Source: Alphaproteobacteria bacterium
GTDB taxonomy: Bacteria; Pseudomonadota; Alphaproteobacteria; Rhodospirillales; WMHbin7
Length of the DNA stretch: 64,000 nucleotides
Assembly: GCA_015232335.1 (NCBI GenBank)
Contig: JADFZV010000002.1
Span: 46,123 to 110,122 of the forward strand
Direction: 5' to 3'
Positions 1-7,408 of this stretch are shown in pieces. The notes beneath the pieces were generated by a model. The model was not told the origin of the DNA and made no database searches. It was given only the letters and a program-made list of their open reading frames with translations. Position numbers and translations under genes: made by a program. Numbering within the stretch: the first letter of the stretch is position 1; each line of letters begins with the position of its first letter.

Positions 1-1
1 C

Positions 2-229
2 AAGATCACCGTCAAGAGCGGCAAGGCGCCCTTGGGACAGGTTCTGTCCGAGAAGGAGAAGCTGACTCTTTCCGTGAATGGGAAGCTGTCCAAAAAGCTG
101 CTGGAGGAGGTTGAGTTGCACCACCGCACCCCGCCTCATCGCCTGGCCTGCCAGTATATCGTGCTGGACGAGGATATCTTGGTCGAGTTCTCGGGCGAGC
201 CCGGAGTCGAGATCGAACTGCGGCGTTAA
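2..229 (+). CDS. 3' end of an unrecognised protein (partial)
   Basis: An open frame runs in from the left edge and stops with TAA at 227-229, giving the last 75 residues of a protein whose start lies outside the window. The frame is already open at position 2, so the TTG at 32 is probably not the start. The visible part is mixed charged and hydrophobic with no membrane segment, and ends in Glu-Ile-Glu-Leu-Arg-Arg. I do not recognise the family. A strong hairpin follows 21 bases after the stop, which fits a real gene end. Confidence 0.55.
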   Translation, partial: KITVKSGKAPLGQVLSEKEKLTLSVNGKLSKKLLEEVELHHRTPPHRLACQYIVLDEDILVEFSGEPGVEIELRR

Positions 230-250
230 TTATTGTCTCACTTATCTCAA

Positions 251-290
251 CCCGCCAGCGAGTCCGCTGCCTCGCTGGCGGGCTGTTTCA
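251..290 (+). terminator. Rho-independent terminator after the partial gene
   Basis: A perfect 12-bp stem (251-262 with 271-282, arm CCCGCCAGCGAG) with an 8-base loop is followed by a short T-containing stretch. It sits 21 bases after the stop at 229. The T tract is modest, but stem strength and position fit an intrinsic terminator. Confidence 0.75.
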
Positions 291-466
291 TATTGATTCT
301 TAAATCTCCATTTTCCATCCAATTTTTCAAAGTATTATTAAATTCATTGACATTCGACATAAAGTGTCATGAAACTGCAATCACCATACTGACAATAGGG
401 GAATTGAGTGCGGGGGCGCTTTTTTTCCTCAACGGTGGCTCGGGCCACGGAAATGGGTTGGGGTAG

Positions 467-1819
467 ATGTCTGGCGTAGCCGCACAGCAGACAGCCGCAC
501 TTGCAACGGCGATCGACGAAGAAGAATCGGTCAGAATTGTTCGGGCCACCTTGAAGGGGCCGGTGGTTCAGACCTTGCGCCGTCTTGTGCCCGAACTGGC
601 GCATGTGCAGGAGGCTTTGGCCTACGATCATACGCTGGGCAACATCCCCCTGCTTGAGACCTGTTTCAAAACCTTCCGGGATTATCGCCATCAGTTCAAT
701 CATGTGCTGGTCGATCCCAAGGGACAGGTGGTCAAAGACGATACGGCCTTTCTGGCTTGCGGCCATAACCTCGAACAGGTTGTGGCGATGGTGGTGCGCA
801 CCTCGGCCAGACGCTATTTCCGTCATCATGTCCGCCCTTCCACCGTGCCTGCCAACCCCTCCCTGGCATCTCCCCCGGTTCCTCTTAAGGGTCTCTTTGG
901 GCGCATGAAGACGCATATCGTGCCGGGCAAGTCAAAATTGCGCACAGCGGCCGAGGAACTTTACGACAGTATCAAGGGCTATCTGTTGTTCGAGTGGCAG
1001 GTGCCCCTGGTTCCCACCTACGCCAAGCTTGCTCCGGCCCAGGTTGAAAGTTTGGGCAAGAAGCTCTTGGATTATGGCGATGTGATCGGCCTGTCTCGCG
1101 CTACGGGCCTGCCCGTTCCCGACTCTGTCAAAAGCTTTGTTGCCATGCCGTCCTTGGCCGAGCGCAAAAAGGCGGTGTCGCTTAAGCCTTCTTCGAATTC
1201 TGCGGCACCCCAGTCGAATATCGGCGCCGCTGCCCATCGATCCGCATCAGAAGCAGACGCTTCCCGTCCCCTTTCTTCTTCCTCTCCCAAGATCGCCCCA
1301 CTATCGTCAAGCCCCTCAACCTATCAAATGATTCCTGCGCCAGCAGGCCGACCTACCGGCCAGATCGTGCCGATTGCTCCCTTGGGCCCTCGTCAGGTGG
1401 CGGGCTCCGCTCCTGCCCGTGGGGCTGCGCCTGCAGCTTCCTCAGGCGGCAAGAAATTGAGTGGCGAGAGCTTCATGCCCATCTTAGAGCTTCCCCATGT
1501 GCAAGCCGTGGTGCATCCCAGTCTGATCGGGCCTCATAGTGCGGTCATCATCGATAAAGTCGCCCCCAAGGCCTGGGCCCTTTTGGTTCTGACCATGGGG
1601 TTGCGTCGCAAGGATCAGTTGGCCGTTCTTTTGCTGACGGCCTATGGAACGCTGGGCAGGGAAGGGTTCGAGCGCTATTTCAGCCAGAATGCCGAGCCCG
1701 GCTTGCTGGAGGACCTGATCGAGAACACCCATCCCTCGGTGCTGGGTGCCGACAGTCCGCTGGCCGACGTGGTGGCATTTTCCATCAATGGATTCGGGGC
1801 TAAACTCAAGCCGGCCTGA
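467..1819 (+). CDS. Hypothetical protein, 450 aa, two domains with a Ser/Pro-rich linker
   Basis: I do not recognise the family. The ATG at 467 follows a purine-rich GGGTTGGGG stretch. There is no signal peptide or clear membrane segment. Residues 1-205 look like a folded helical domain rich in Arg, His and Leu. Residues about 215-330 are low-complexity Ser/Pro/Ala and probably a disordered linker. Residues about 335-450 form a second compact domain with a hydrophobic stretch near 365-380. The gene is alone on the plus strand, converging with fbp 14 bases beyond its stop. The long AT-rich upstream gap (291-466) suggests its own promoter. Confidence 0.7.
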   Translation: MSGVAAQQTAALATAIDEEESVRIVRATLKGPVVQTLRRLVPELAHVQEALAYDHTLGNIPLLETCFKTFRDYRHQFNHVLVDPKGQVVKDDTAFLACGHNLEQVVAMVVRTSARRYFRHHVRPSTVPANPSLASPPVPLKGLFGRMKTHIVPGKSKLRTAAEELYDSIKGYLLFEWQVPLVPTYAKLAPAQVESLGKKLLDYGDVIGLSRATGLPVPDSVKSFVAMPSLAERKKAVSLKPSSNSAAPQSNIGAAAHRSASEADASRPLSSSSPKIAPLSSSPSTYQMIPAPAGRPTGQIVPIAPLGPRQVAGSAPARGAAPAASSGGKKLSGESFMPILELPHVQAVVHPSLIGPHSAVIIDKVAPKAWALLVLTMGLRRKDQLAVLLLTAYGTLGREGFERYFSQNAEPGLLEDLIENTHPSVLGADSPLADVVAFSINGFGAKLKPA

Positions 1820-1833
1820 TGGCAGAGAATGCT

Positions 1834-2835
1834 CTATTCCCGGTGATAGGCGATCAGGCGCTCGACCTCGTTCTTTGATCCCAGAATCACCGGTACGCGC
1901 TGGTGCAGGCCGCTGGGGGCTATTTCCATGATCCTCTGACGGCCCGTGGTCGATAATCCGCCAGCCTGCTCAATGATGAAGGACATGGGATTGGCCTCGT
2001 ACATCAGGCGCAATTTGCCGCCAGTTTTGGCGTTCTCAGCATCCATGGGATAGAGAAACACGCCACCCCTGACCAGAATGCGATGGACTTCCGCCACCAT
2101 CGAGGCGATCCAGCGCATGTTGAAATTCTTGCCCCGTGGGCCATCCTTGCCTGACAGGCATTCGTCGATATAGCGCTTGATGGGCGGCTCCCAGAAGCGC
2201 TGACGCGAGGCGTTGATGGAGAATTCCTGGGTGTCGGCGGGAACTTGCATGTTGGGATGGGTCAGGAAGAACATGCCGACGCTGCGATCCAGCGTATAGC
2301 CATTGACGCCGCTGCCGGTGGTCAGCACCAGCATGGTCGAGGGGCCGTAGAGAGCATAGCCTGCGGCGACCTGTTGAACGCCCGATTGCAAGAAGGTTTC
2401 GGCCGAACCGGGCTTAGCACCTTCGGGCAATCGCAGAATCGAAAAGATGGAGCCGACCGAAACATTGACGTCGATATTGGAAGAACCGTCGAGGGGATCG
2501 AACAGCAACAAATAGCGGCCATCGGCGGACCCATGCACGGTATGCACGTCTTCCAATTCCTCCGAGGCCATGGCGGCATATTTTCCGCCCAGCGCATTCA
2601 TATGCAGGAAAATGTCGTTGGCCAGCACATCCAGTTTTTTCTGTTCCTCGCCTTGAACATTCTCGCTGCCGGCGACTCCCAGATTGCCCGCCAGGGCGCC
2701 GCGGCTGACCTCGTTGGAGACCATTTTGCAGGCGGTGATGATGTCGTTCATCAGCGAAGTGAAGGTACCTGAGCGGCCCAGACGACGCTGCTCTTGCAAA
2801 AGGGTGTGGCTCAGTGTCAGGCGATGATAGGACAT
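1834..2835 (-). CDS. fbp: Fructose-1,6-bisphosphatase class I
   Basis: Hydrolyses fructose 1,6-bisphosphate to fructose 6-phosphate in gluconeogenesis and, in autotrophs, in the Calvin cycle. The 333-aa length is normal for class I. The metal-binding signature [11 protein letters not shown] lies at residues 112-122, with a metal-ligand Glu pair (Ser-Glu-Glu) near 91-93. The C-terminal catalytic region has the Pro-Met-Asp-Ala-Glu segment and substrate-binding Lys/Arg. Cytosolic. The next upstream minus-strand gene, the OmpA-like lipoprotein, ends 47 bases away, so cotranscription is possible but functionally unexplained. Confidence 0.97.
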   Translation of the reverse strand: MSYHRLTLSHTLLQEQRRLGRSGTFTSLMNDIITACKMVSNEVSRGALAGNLGVAGSENVQGEEQKKLDVLANDIFLHMNALGGKYAAMASEELEDVHTVHGSADGRYLLLFDPLDGSSNIDVNVSVGSIFSILRLPEGAKPGSAETFLQSGVQQVAAGYALYGPSTMLVLTTGSGVNGYTLDRSVGMFFLTHPNMQVPADTQEFSINASRQRFWEPPIKRYIDECLSGKDGPRGKNFNMRWIASMVAEVHRILVRGGVFLYPMDAENAKTGGKLRLMYEANPMSFIIEQAGGLSTTGRQRIMEIAPSGLHQRVPVILGSKNEVERLIAYHRE

Positions 2836-2882
2836 GTCAGAACTTTCTCATTTACCTGCGATGGGGGGCTTTTGGCTAATCG

Positions 2883-3476
2883 CTATTGGATCGTTACGGA
2901 TACCCGCCGGTTCCTGGGCTCGGATACCCCGTCGGGCGTTTTGAACAGTTGATTTCGCTTGCCGTGCGAGGAGACTTCGAAAGTGCCCGGCGGCGCTCCG
3001 GCCTTGACCAGAAGATCGCGCACCTTTTTGGCCCTGTCGCGCGAGACGGCGATATTGGCCTCGTCCGAGCCCACCGCATCGGCATGGCCCGCCACCACGA
3101 TATGAAGAACCGGGCGCGATTTCATTCTGGTGATAATGCCCGGAAGGGCCTTTTCGGAAGCGTCGGTCAAATCGGAGGTTCCCGACATAAAATAGATGAT
3201 GAAGGTTTCCGGCGGTGGGGGCATGGCCGACATGGCCTGGCCCCAGACCGACTGAATCTTGTCGTCTGAAATGGCCTCGGGCGCCTTGGGTGCTGATTTG
3301 GCGCTGCTGATGCTGGAAACGGTCTTGGGTTGATCCAAGATCTGCATTCCGCCCTGGGTGATGATCTCGACCTTACCCACCTTGCCGTCGGGATCAGGCA
3401 GCAGAACCACCCGATTGTTCGAGCAGGCGCTTAAGGCCAGCAAAAGCAGAAGGGCAGAAAGAATCCGGTTATTCAT
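2883..3476 (-). CDS. OmpA-family outer-membrane lipoprotein
   Basis: A 197-aa protein with an N-terminal lipoprotein signal: hydrophobic stretch then lipobox Leu-Ser-Ala-Cys, with the lipidated Cys at residue 18. After a variable Pro/Ala-rich spacer, residues about 90-197 form an OmpA-C peptidoglycan-binding domain. Seen there are a Gly-His-Ala-Asp motif, an Arg-Asp-Arg-Ala-Lys segment, and a terminal Glu-Pro-Arg-Asn-Arg-Arg-Val, the conserved end of the family. It probably anchors the outer membrane to peptidoglycan. Its start overlaps the upstream FecR-domain gene by 8 bases, so the two are almost certainly translationally coupled and may act together at the envelope. Confidence 0.88.
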   Translation of the reverse strand: MNNRILSALLLLLALSACSNNRVVLLPDPDGKVGKVEIITQGGMQILDQPKTVSSISSAKSAPKAPEAISDDKIQSVWGQAMSAMPPPPETFIIYFMSGTSDLTDASEKALPGIITRMKSRPVLHIVVAGHADAVGSDEANIAVSRDRAKKVRDLLVKAGAPPGTFEVSSHGKRNQLFKTPDGVSEPRNRRVSVTIQ

Positions 3477-3927
3477 TGTCGCCTCCTTCTGCTTCGACCA
3501 GGAAGCGGGTGCCGCGAATGCCGATGGTTGCCACCGGTGTGCGCAGATTGGTTCTTTCCGGGGCGAGTTTGGCGATCTGGCCGGTCAAGACCGAAAACGT
3601 CCCCCTGGCCATCTTGAGGCTCATGCCCATTTTGTCGGCTGCCGGATCGAAGATGAAATCGTCGAGAACAAGCTTGGAGTTGGGCCCCAGGGACAAGGTG
3701 GTGTCGTCTCTTAAGACAAGCCCCAAAGCGCCCTTGGCATCGGTGACGATTTGGTCATTCTTGAACAGGTCATCGCCTGCCTTGAGGGGGGTCGATTTGC
3801 CTTCCCGGATGGCTGTGGCGGCTCCTTGGGTGGATTTGACCAAACCGATCGGCTCGGCTGCCTGGGCTTGGAAAAAATGAAGGCCCCCGGCCATGGTTGC
3901 GGCCAGAAAAAAAATCGGGAAACGCAT
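3469..3927 (-). CDS. Periplasmic FecR-domain protein
   Basis: A 152-aa secreted protein. The start at 3927 is chosen because an AAGGAGGG ribosome-binding site lies just upstream on the minus strand (3931-3938) and the product then begins with a clean signal peptide (Met-Arg-Phe-Pro..., cleavage after Ala-Gln-Ala). An open frame continues 18 codons further upstream but has no such site. The mature part matches the FecR fold: a repeat of Leu-Lys-Ala-Gly-Asp, Gly-Leu-Val-Leu-Arg-Asp-Asp-Thr and a C-terminal Pro-Val-Ala-Thr-Ile-Gly-Ile-Arg-Gly-Thr motif. No sigma factor is adjacent, so it is more likely a structural or sensing envelope protein than a classical anti-sigma factor. It is coupled to the OmpA-like lipoprotein. 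Confidence 0.85.
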   Translation of the reverse strand: MRFPIFFLAATMAGGLHFFQAQAAEPIGLVKSTQGAATAIREGKSTPLKAGDDLFKNDQIVTDAKGALGLVLRDDTTLSLGPNSKLVLDDFIFDPAADKMGMSLKMARGTFSVLTGQIAKLAPERTNLRTPVATIGIRGTRFLVEAEGGDNE

Positions 3928-4184
3928 GAGCCCTCCTTGACGGGGTCGCTGATGGATCGGCCCTTGGCTGAAAAAAATCACACCTTGCGCCTTATCGGCA
4001 ACTTTACAGATAGCACGTTGAGAGGATTATGAAAAGGCTTCGTGGGGGCTTTCAATAAGTTACGAATCGGACCACGAGCAACTCATAGATTCCCGATGTG
4101 GTTTCGATTTTGAACTTCCTGTAAGGTCGCGCTTCATATCGTGGGAACTTCTATTCTAAATCACCCTAAAGGTTCGTAAATCTC

Positions 4185-6677
4185 ATGCATGGTATTTCAA
4201 CGCTCATGCTGGGCATTACAGGGCTTCTGGCGCTAACGACGCTGATGGTTCCGGTGGCGGCCAAAGCCAACCTGGCCTTCTCGCTTATTCTAGCCGCCAC
4301 TGGCATTGCTCTGGGGATTGTCATTAACAACCATTTCATGCTGGGCCTTGGGGGGCCCGTTGGCGATTTTTTTGCAGCCCTGGGGCATTTCGATCTGTCG
4401 TCGGAAGCCTTCATTCTGATCTTCCTGCCGGTGCTGCTTTTTGAAACCGCCGTGGTGATCGATGTCCGGCGATTGATGGATGATCTTGCCCCCATTCTGC
4501 TGCTGGCTGTGGTGGCCGTGCTGGTTTCCACCTTCGTCGTCGGCCTCTCTTTGGCGGCGGTTGTCGATATGGGCGTTATCGCCTGTTTGCTTCTGGCCGC
4601 TATTGTCTCGACCACAGATCCCATTGCCGTGGTCGGAATTTTCCGCGATCTGGGTGTGCCGCATCGTCTCAGCCTTTTGGTGGAAGGCGAAAGCCTGTTC
4701 AACGACGCTGCCGCAATTACCTTATTCACCCTGTTTCTGGGAATGCTGACCGGCGAGCGGCAGGCCGATGCGTTGACCGGGCTTTTGGTGTTCGGGCGCG
4801 GCTTTGTCGGTGGACTGGCCTTCGGCTATGCCTGCGGACGTCTGGTCTGCTGGAGCTTTACTCTGCTTCGGGGGCAAAGTACTGCCGAGATCACGCTGAC
4901 GGTGGCTGCGGCCTATTTGGTTTTTCTGTTGGGTGAGCATTATCTGCATGTGTCCGGCGTGGTGGCTGTAGTCACCACCGCCTTGGTGATCAGTTATGAA
5001 GGCCGCACCCGCGTCTCTTCGGAAACATGGGCGAATCTGGACGAAGTCTGGCGGCAGATCGGTTATTGGGCCAGTTCGCTGATCTTCCTTCTGGCGACCA
5101 TGCGGGTTCCAGACATGTTGGCGGGAATGGGGCAGGGTGATTTCGTGACCCTGGCCGTCGTGATCTTGTCGGCTCTGGTCGCCCGCGCCTTGGTGTTGTT
5201 CGGCCTGTTTCCCGGTCTGACTGCACTTGGCTGGGCCGAGCCGGTCAGTGTGCCTCTGCGGGCTGTTGTGCTTTGGGGAGGCTTGCGTGGCGCCATCTCG
5301 TTGGCTCTGGCTCTGGCGGTTGTGGAAAATCCCCAAATTTCCGCCGATGTAAAATCTTTCGTCTCCGTCATGTGCACGGCCTTCGTGTTGTTCACCTTGT
5401 TCGTCAATGCCCCCCTGTTGCGCCCGTTGATCCGCTTGCTTGGCCTGGATCTGCTATCGCCCTCCGACTTGGCGGTAAGAAGCCGCGCCATCGCCACAGC
5501 GCTGGCCAAAGTGCGCCGGAAAGTAACCGTTGCAGCGGCAGATTATGGCATCGAGCGCGAGCTTGCCGCAGGGCTTGCCGATAATTATACCGAACGTCTT
5601 GGGGCGGCAGAAATCCACGTGGCGGGAGCGGCCATGCTTAGCCCCGAGGAGGATGTGCGCGGCGGTTTGATGATGTTGGCCGACCGTGAATATGCCATTT
5701 ATCTGCGTCATTATAGCGATGGCACGGTTTCTGGGCACATTACGCGTTCCCTACTGCTTGGCGTGGCCAGGATTCAAGATAGCGTGAAGACCAGTGGTGC
5801 CAAGGGTTATGAAGACGCGCACATCTCGTTCATGGCCTTCTCGAAGCACTTCCGGCTGGCTCTCGCCCTGCAGCGCCGCTTGGGGATGGAAGGGCCTCTG
5901 GCCTTGGAAATCGCCAATCGTTTCGAAGTTCTGTTGATGCTGCAGGCCGCCATCGGTGAATTGATGGAATTCGTGACGATTGATTTGCCACAGATGGCCA
6001 GCCAGGAAGCGACAAGTACGATAACCGCCATTATTGCCCGGCGCATGGAGTCTGTAGATACGGCGTTGACGGCTCTGCGTCTGCAATATGCCGATTTTTC
6101 CAAAGCACTTCAGCTTCAGTATTTGGAGCGTGCCGCCGTTCGCATTGAAGAGGCGGAATATCTCAAGTTGCGGGCCGATGCGGTGATCGGGCATGAGGTT
6201 CTCAATGATCTGCTGGCAGATCTAAAACTGCGCACCCGCCGCCTTGCCAACCGTCCTCCCATTGACCTTCAGTTGGAGCCGGAGAAGATGATGGTAAAGG
6301 TGCCGATCTTCGATGGGCTTCCACCTCGCCAGCTCTCTCAGGTGGCAGGCCTGTTGCGTCCCGTCCTAGCTGTTCCCGGCGAGACCATTCTAAAAAAGAG
6401 CGATCCGGGGGATGCCATGTATTTTGTTTCCTCTGGCGCCGTCGAGGTCAGGATATCACCCAATCCGGTCCGGCTGGGCAGCGGCGATTTCTTCGGGGAA
6501 ATGGCCCTGGTCACGCGTGGACGGCGCACTGCAGACGTTGTTGCTTTGGGATTCTGTTCGCTGTTGGTTTTGAAGGCGGGCGATTTTGAAGCCTTCTTGG
6601 AGACAAGCCCCATGGTAAGAGACTGTGTGCAGGAGACTTCGCGCAGGCGCGCCCAGGCCACGATGGACGAGGCATAG
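4185..6677 (+). CDS. CPA1-family Na+(K+)/H+ antiporter with C-terminal cyclic-nucleotide-binding domain
   Basis: Exchanges monovalent cations for protons across the inner membrane. Residues 1-430 contain about 12 hydrophobic segments. Thr-Asp-Pro at 144-146 and Phe-Asn-Asp at 172-174 (within Gly-Glu-Ser-Leu-Phe-Asn-Asp-Ala) are the NhaP/NHE transport-site motifs. A cytoplasmic helical linker of about 270 residues follows. Residues about 700-815 form a cNMP-binding domain with the phosphate-binding cassette Phe-Phe-Gly-Glu-Met-Ala-Leu and a nearby Arg-Arg-Thr-Ala. The architecture recalls sperm-type NHE and plant SOS1 exchangers and suggests cAMP/cGMP or voltage-like regulation. The ligand cannot be settled from sequence. 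ATG at 4185 is used; no strong ribosome-binding site is seen. Confidence 0.92.
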   Translation: MHGISTLMLGITGLLALTTLMVPVAAKANLAFSLILAATGIALGIVINNHFMLGLGGPVGDFFAALGHFDLSSEAFILIFLPVLLFETAVVIDVRRLMDDLAPILLLAVVAVLVSTFVVGLSLAAVVDMGVIACLLLAAIVSTTDPIAVVGIFRDLGVPHRLSLLVEGESLFNDAAAITLFTLFLGMLTGERQADALTGLLVFGRGFVGGLAFGYACGRLVCWSFTLLRGQSTAEITLTVAAAYLVFLLGEHYLHVSGVVAVVTTALVISYEGRTRVSSETWANLDEVWRQIGYWASSLIFLLATMRVPDMLAGMGQGDFVTLAVVILSALVARALVLFGLFPGLTALGWAEPVSVPLRAVVLWGGLRGAISLALALAVVENPQISADVKSFVSVMCTAFVLFTLFVNAPLLRPLIRLLGLDLLSPSDLAVRSRAIATALAKVRRKVTVAAADYGIERELAAGLADNYTERLGAAEIHVAGAAMLSPEEDVRGGLMMLADREYAIYLRHYSDGTVSGHITRSLLLGVARIQDSVKTSGAKGYEDAHISFMAFSKHFRLALALQRRLGMEGPLALEIANRFEVLLMLQAAIGELMEFVTIDLPQMASQEATSTITAIIARRMESVDTALTALRLQYADFSKALQLQYLERAAVRIEEAEYLKLRADAVIGHEVLNDLLADLKLRTRRLANRPPIDLQLEPEKMMVKVPIFDGLPPRQLSQVAGLLRPVLAVPGETILKKSDPGDAMYFVSSGAVEVRISPNPVRLGSGDFFGEMALVTRGRRTADVVALGFCSLLVLKAGDFEAFLETSPMVRDCVQETSRRRAQATMDEA

Positions 6678-6736
6678 CTTGCAGATCAGCCAAGCCCACA
6701 TGGCAATCTGGTATAAGCCCCGGTTCTGAACGGAAG

Positions 6737-6813
6737 TGGTGCGCCCGGCGGGATTCGAACCCACGGCCCCAGGATTAGGAATCCTGTGCTCTATCCTGCT
6801 GAGCTACGGGCGC
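6737..6813 (-). tRNA. tRNA-Arg (anticodon CCT)
   Basis: Read on the minus strand, a full cloverleaf is visible. The acceptor stem GCGCCCG pairs with CGGGCGC. There is a D-arm with AGCTCAGC, an anticodon stem CAGGA/TCCTG with loop TTCCTAA (anticodon CCT, reading AGG), a T-arm with GGTTCGAATCC, discriminator A and an encoded CCA end (6737-6739). Length is 77 nt with CCA. Confidence 0.97.
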
Positions 6814-6989
6814 GTATTTGAAATCAATGTGTTATGTGATGCGGCCTGATTAGCTAGTCACTTTCGGAAAACCGGCTGGTCGCTCGGCCTTCCTGTTCCG
6901 TTCTTCTAGCCGCATCACAGCGGATGCGGCAAGGGCTTTCTTGCGGGTCTCCTGGCTTCTGCCCGCGCCAATTTGCATTCGCAAATTGA

Positions 6990-7205
6990 TCAACGGTCCC
7001 GCAGATGGTCCTTTGCCAACCTGACCAGATGTTTCTCCTCGATCCTTTTGCCATCAAGAAGATGATGGCTGACCCCTGCCCGGTATACCTTGTGGCCAGC
7101 AAGGCGCAGTGAGCGGACGGCTTGCCAGAATTCTGATGATTCCGGTGCTGCCTTGCGGGATTGAATTGGTTCAGGGAAAAGGGGAAGCTGATCTGTTGGT
7201 TTCAT
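6990..7205 (-). CDS. Small hypothetical protein, 71 aa
   Basis: An ATG-started frame whose product begins Met-Lys-Pro-Thr-Asp-Gln-Leu-Pro-Leu-Phe-Pro and is rich in Arg, His and Leu. It has no signal peptide or membrane helix. It is the most protein-like frame between the tRNA and the DUF748 gene; an overlapping frame at 6854-7102 has a much less natural composition. The ribosome-binding site is weak. Unrecognised. It could be a short conserved hypothetical or a chance frame. Confidence 0.4.
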   Translation of the reverse strand: MKPTDQLPLFPEPIQSRKAAPESSEFWQAVRSLRLAGHKVYRAGVSHHLLDGKRIEEKHLVRLAKDHLRDR

Positions 7206-7408
7206 TGCCTGCTTCGATGAAGATGTTTCCTGCTATTAGACTATTCAAGCCTGACGGTGCAAGCAAGGGATTCGTTTTTACCTCGTGATTGCTTTCCTGG
7301 CGAAATCCTTTTGCAGCCGCTAACGCAGCACATCGACGCGCTCTTGCTGACGGACTGCTTTGCCTGCTATCCTATAACCAAGCCCGAACCGATTGATTAT
7401 CTGGAAGA
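7206..7408. other. Intergenic stretch with no recognised feature
   Basis: Together with 6814-6989 this makes about 380 bases of non-coding DNA around the small frame at 6990-7205, between the tRNA and the DUF748 gene. I see no repeat, terminator or clear promoter in it. Confidence 0.5.

Noticed and set aside
344..916. 190-codon minus-strand frame opposite the 467-1819 gene
   Set aside because: Antisense shadow rich in His, Arg and Gln, with no start signal.
6737..6813. tRNA-Arg as attachment site for the accessory region at 10-19 kb
   Set aside because: The tRNA 3' end faces left, away from that region, there is no second copy of its 3' end, and housekeeping-type genes lie between.
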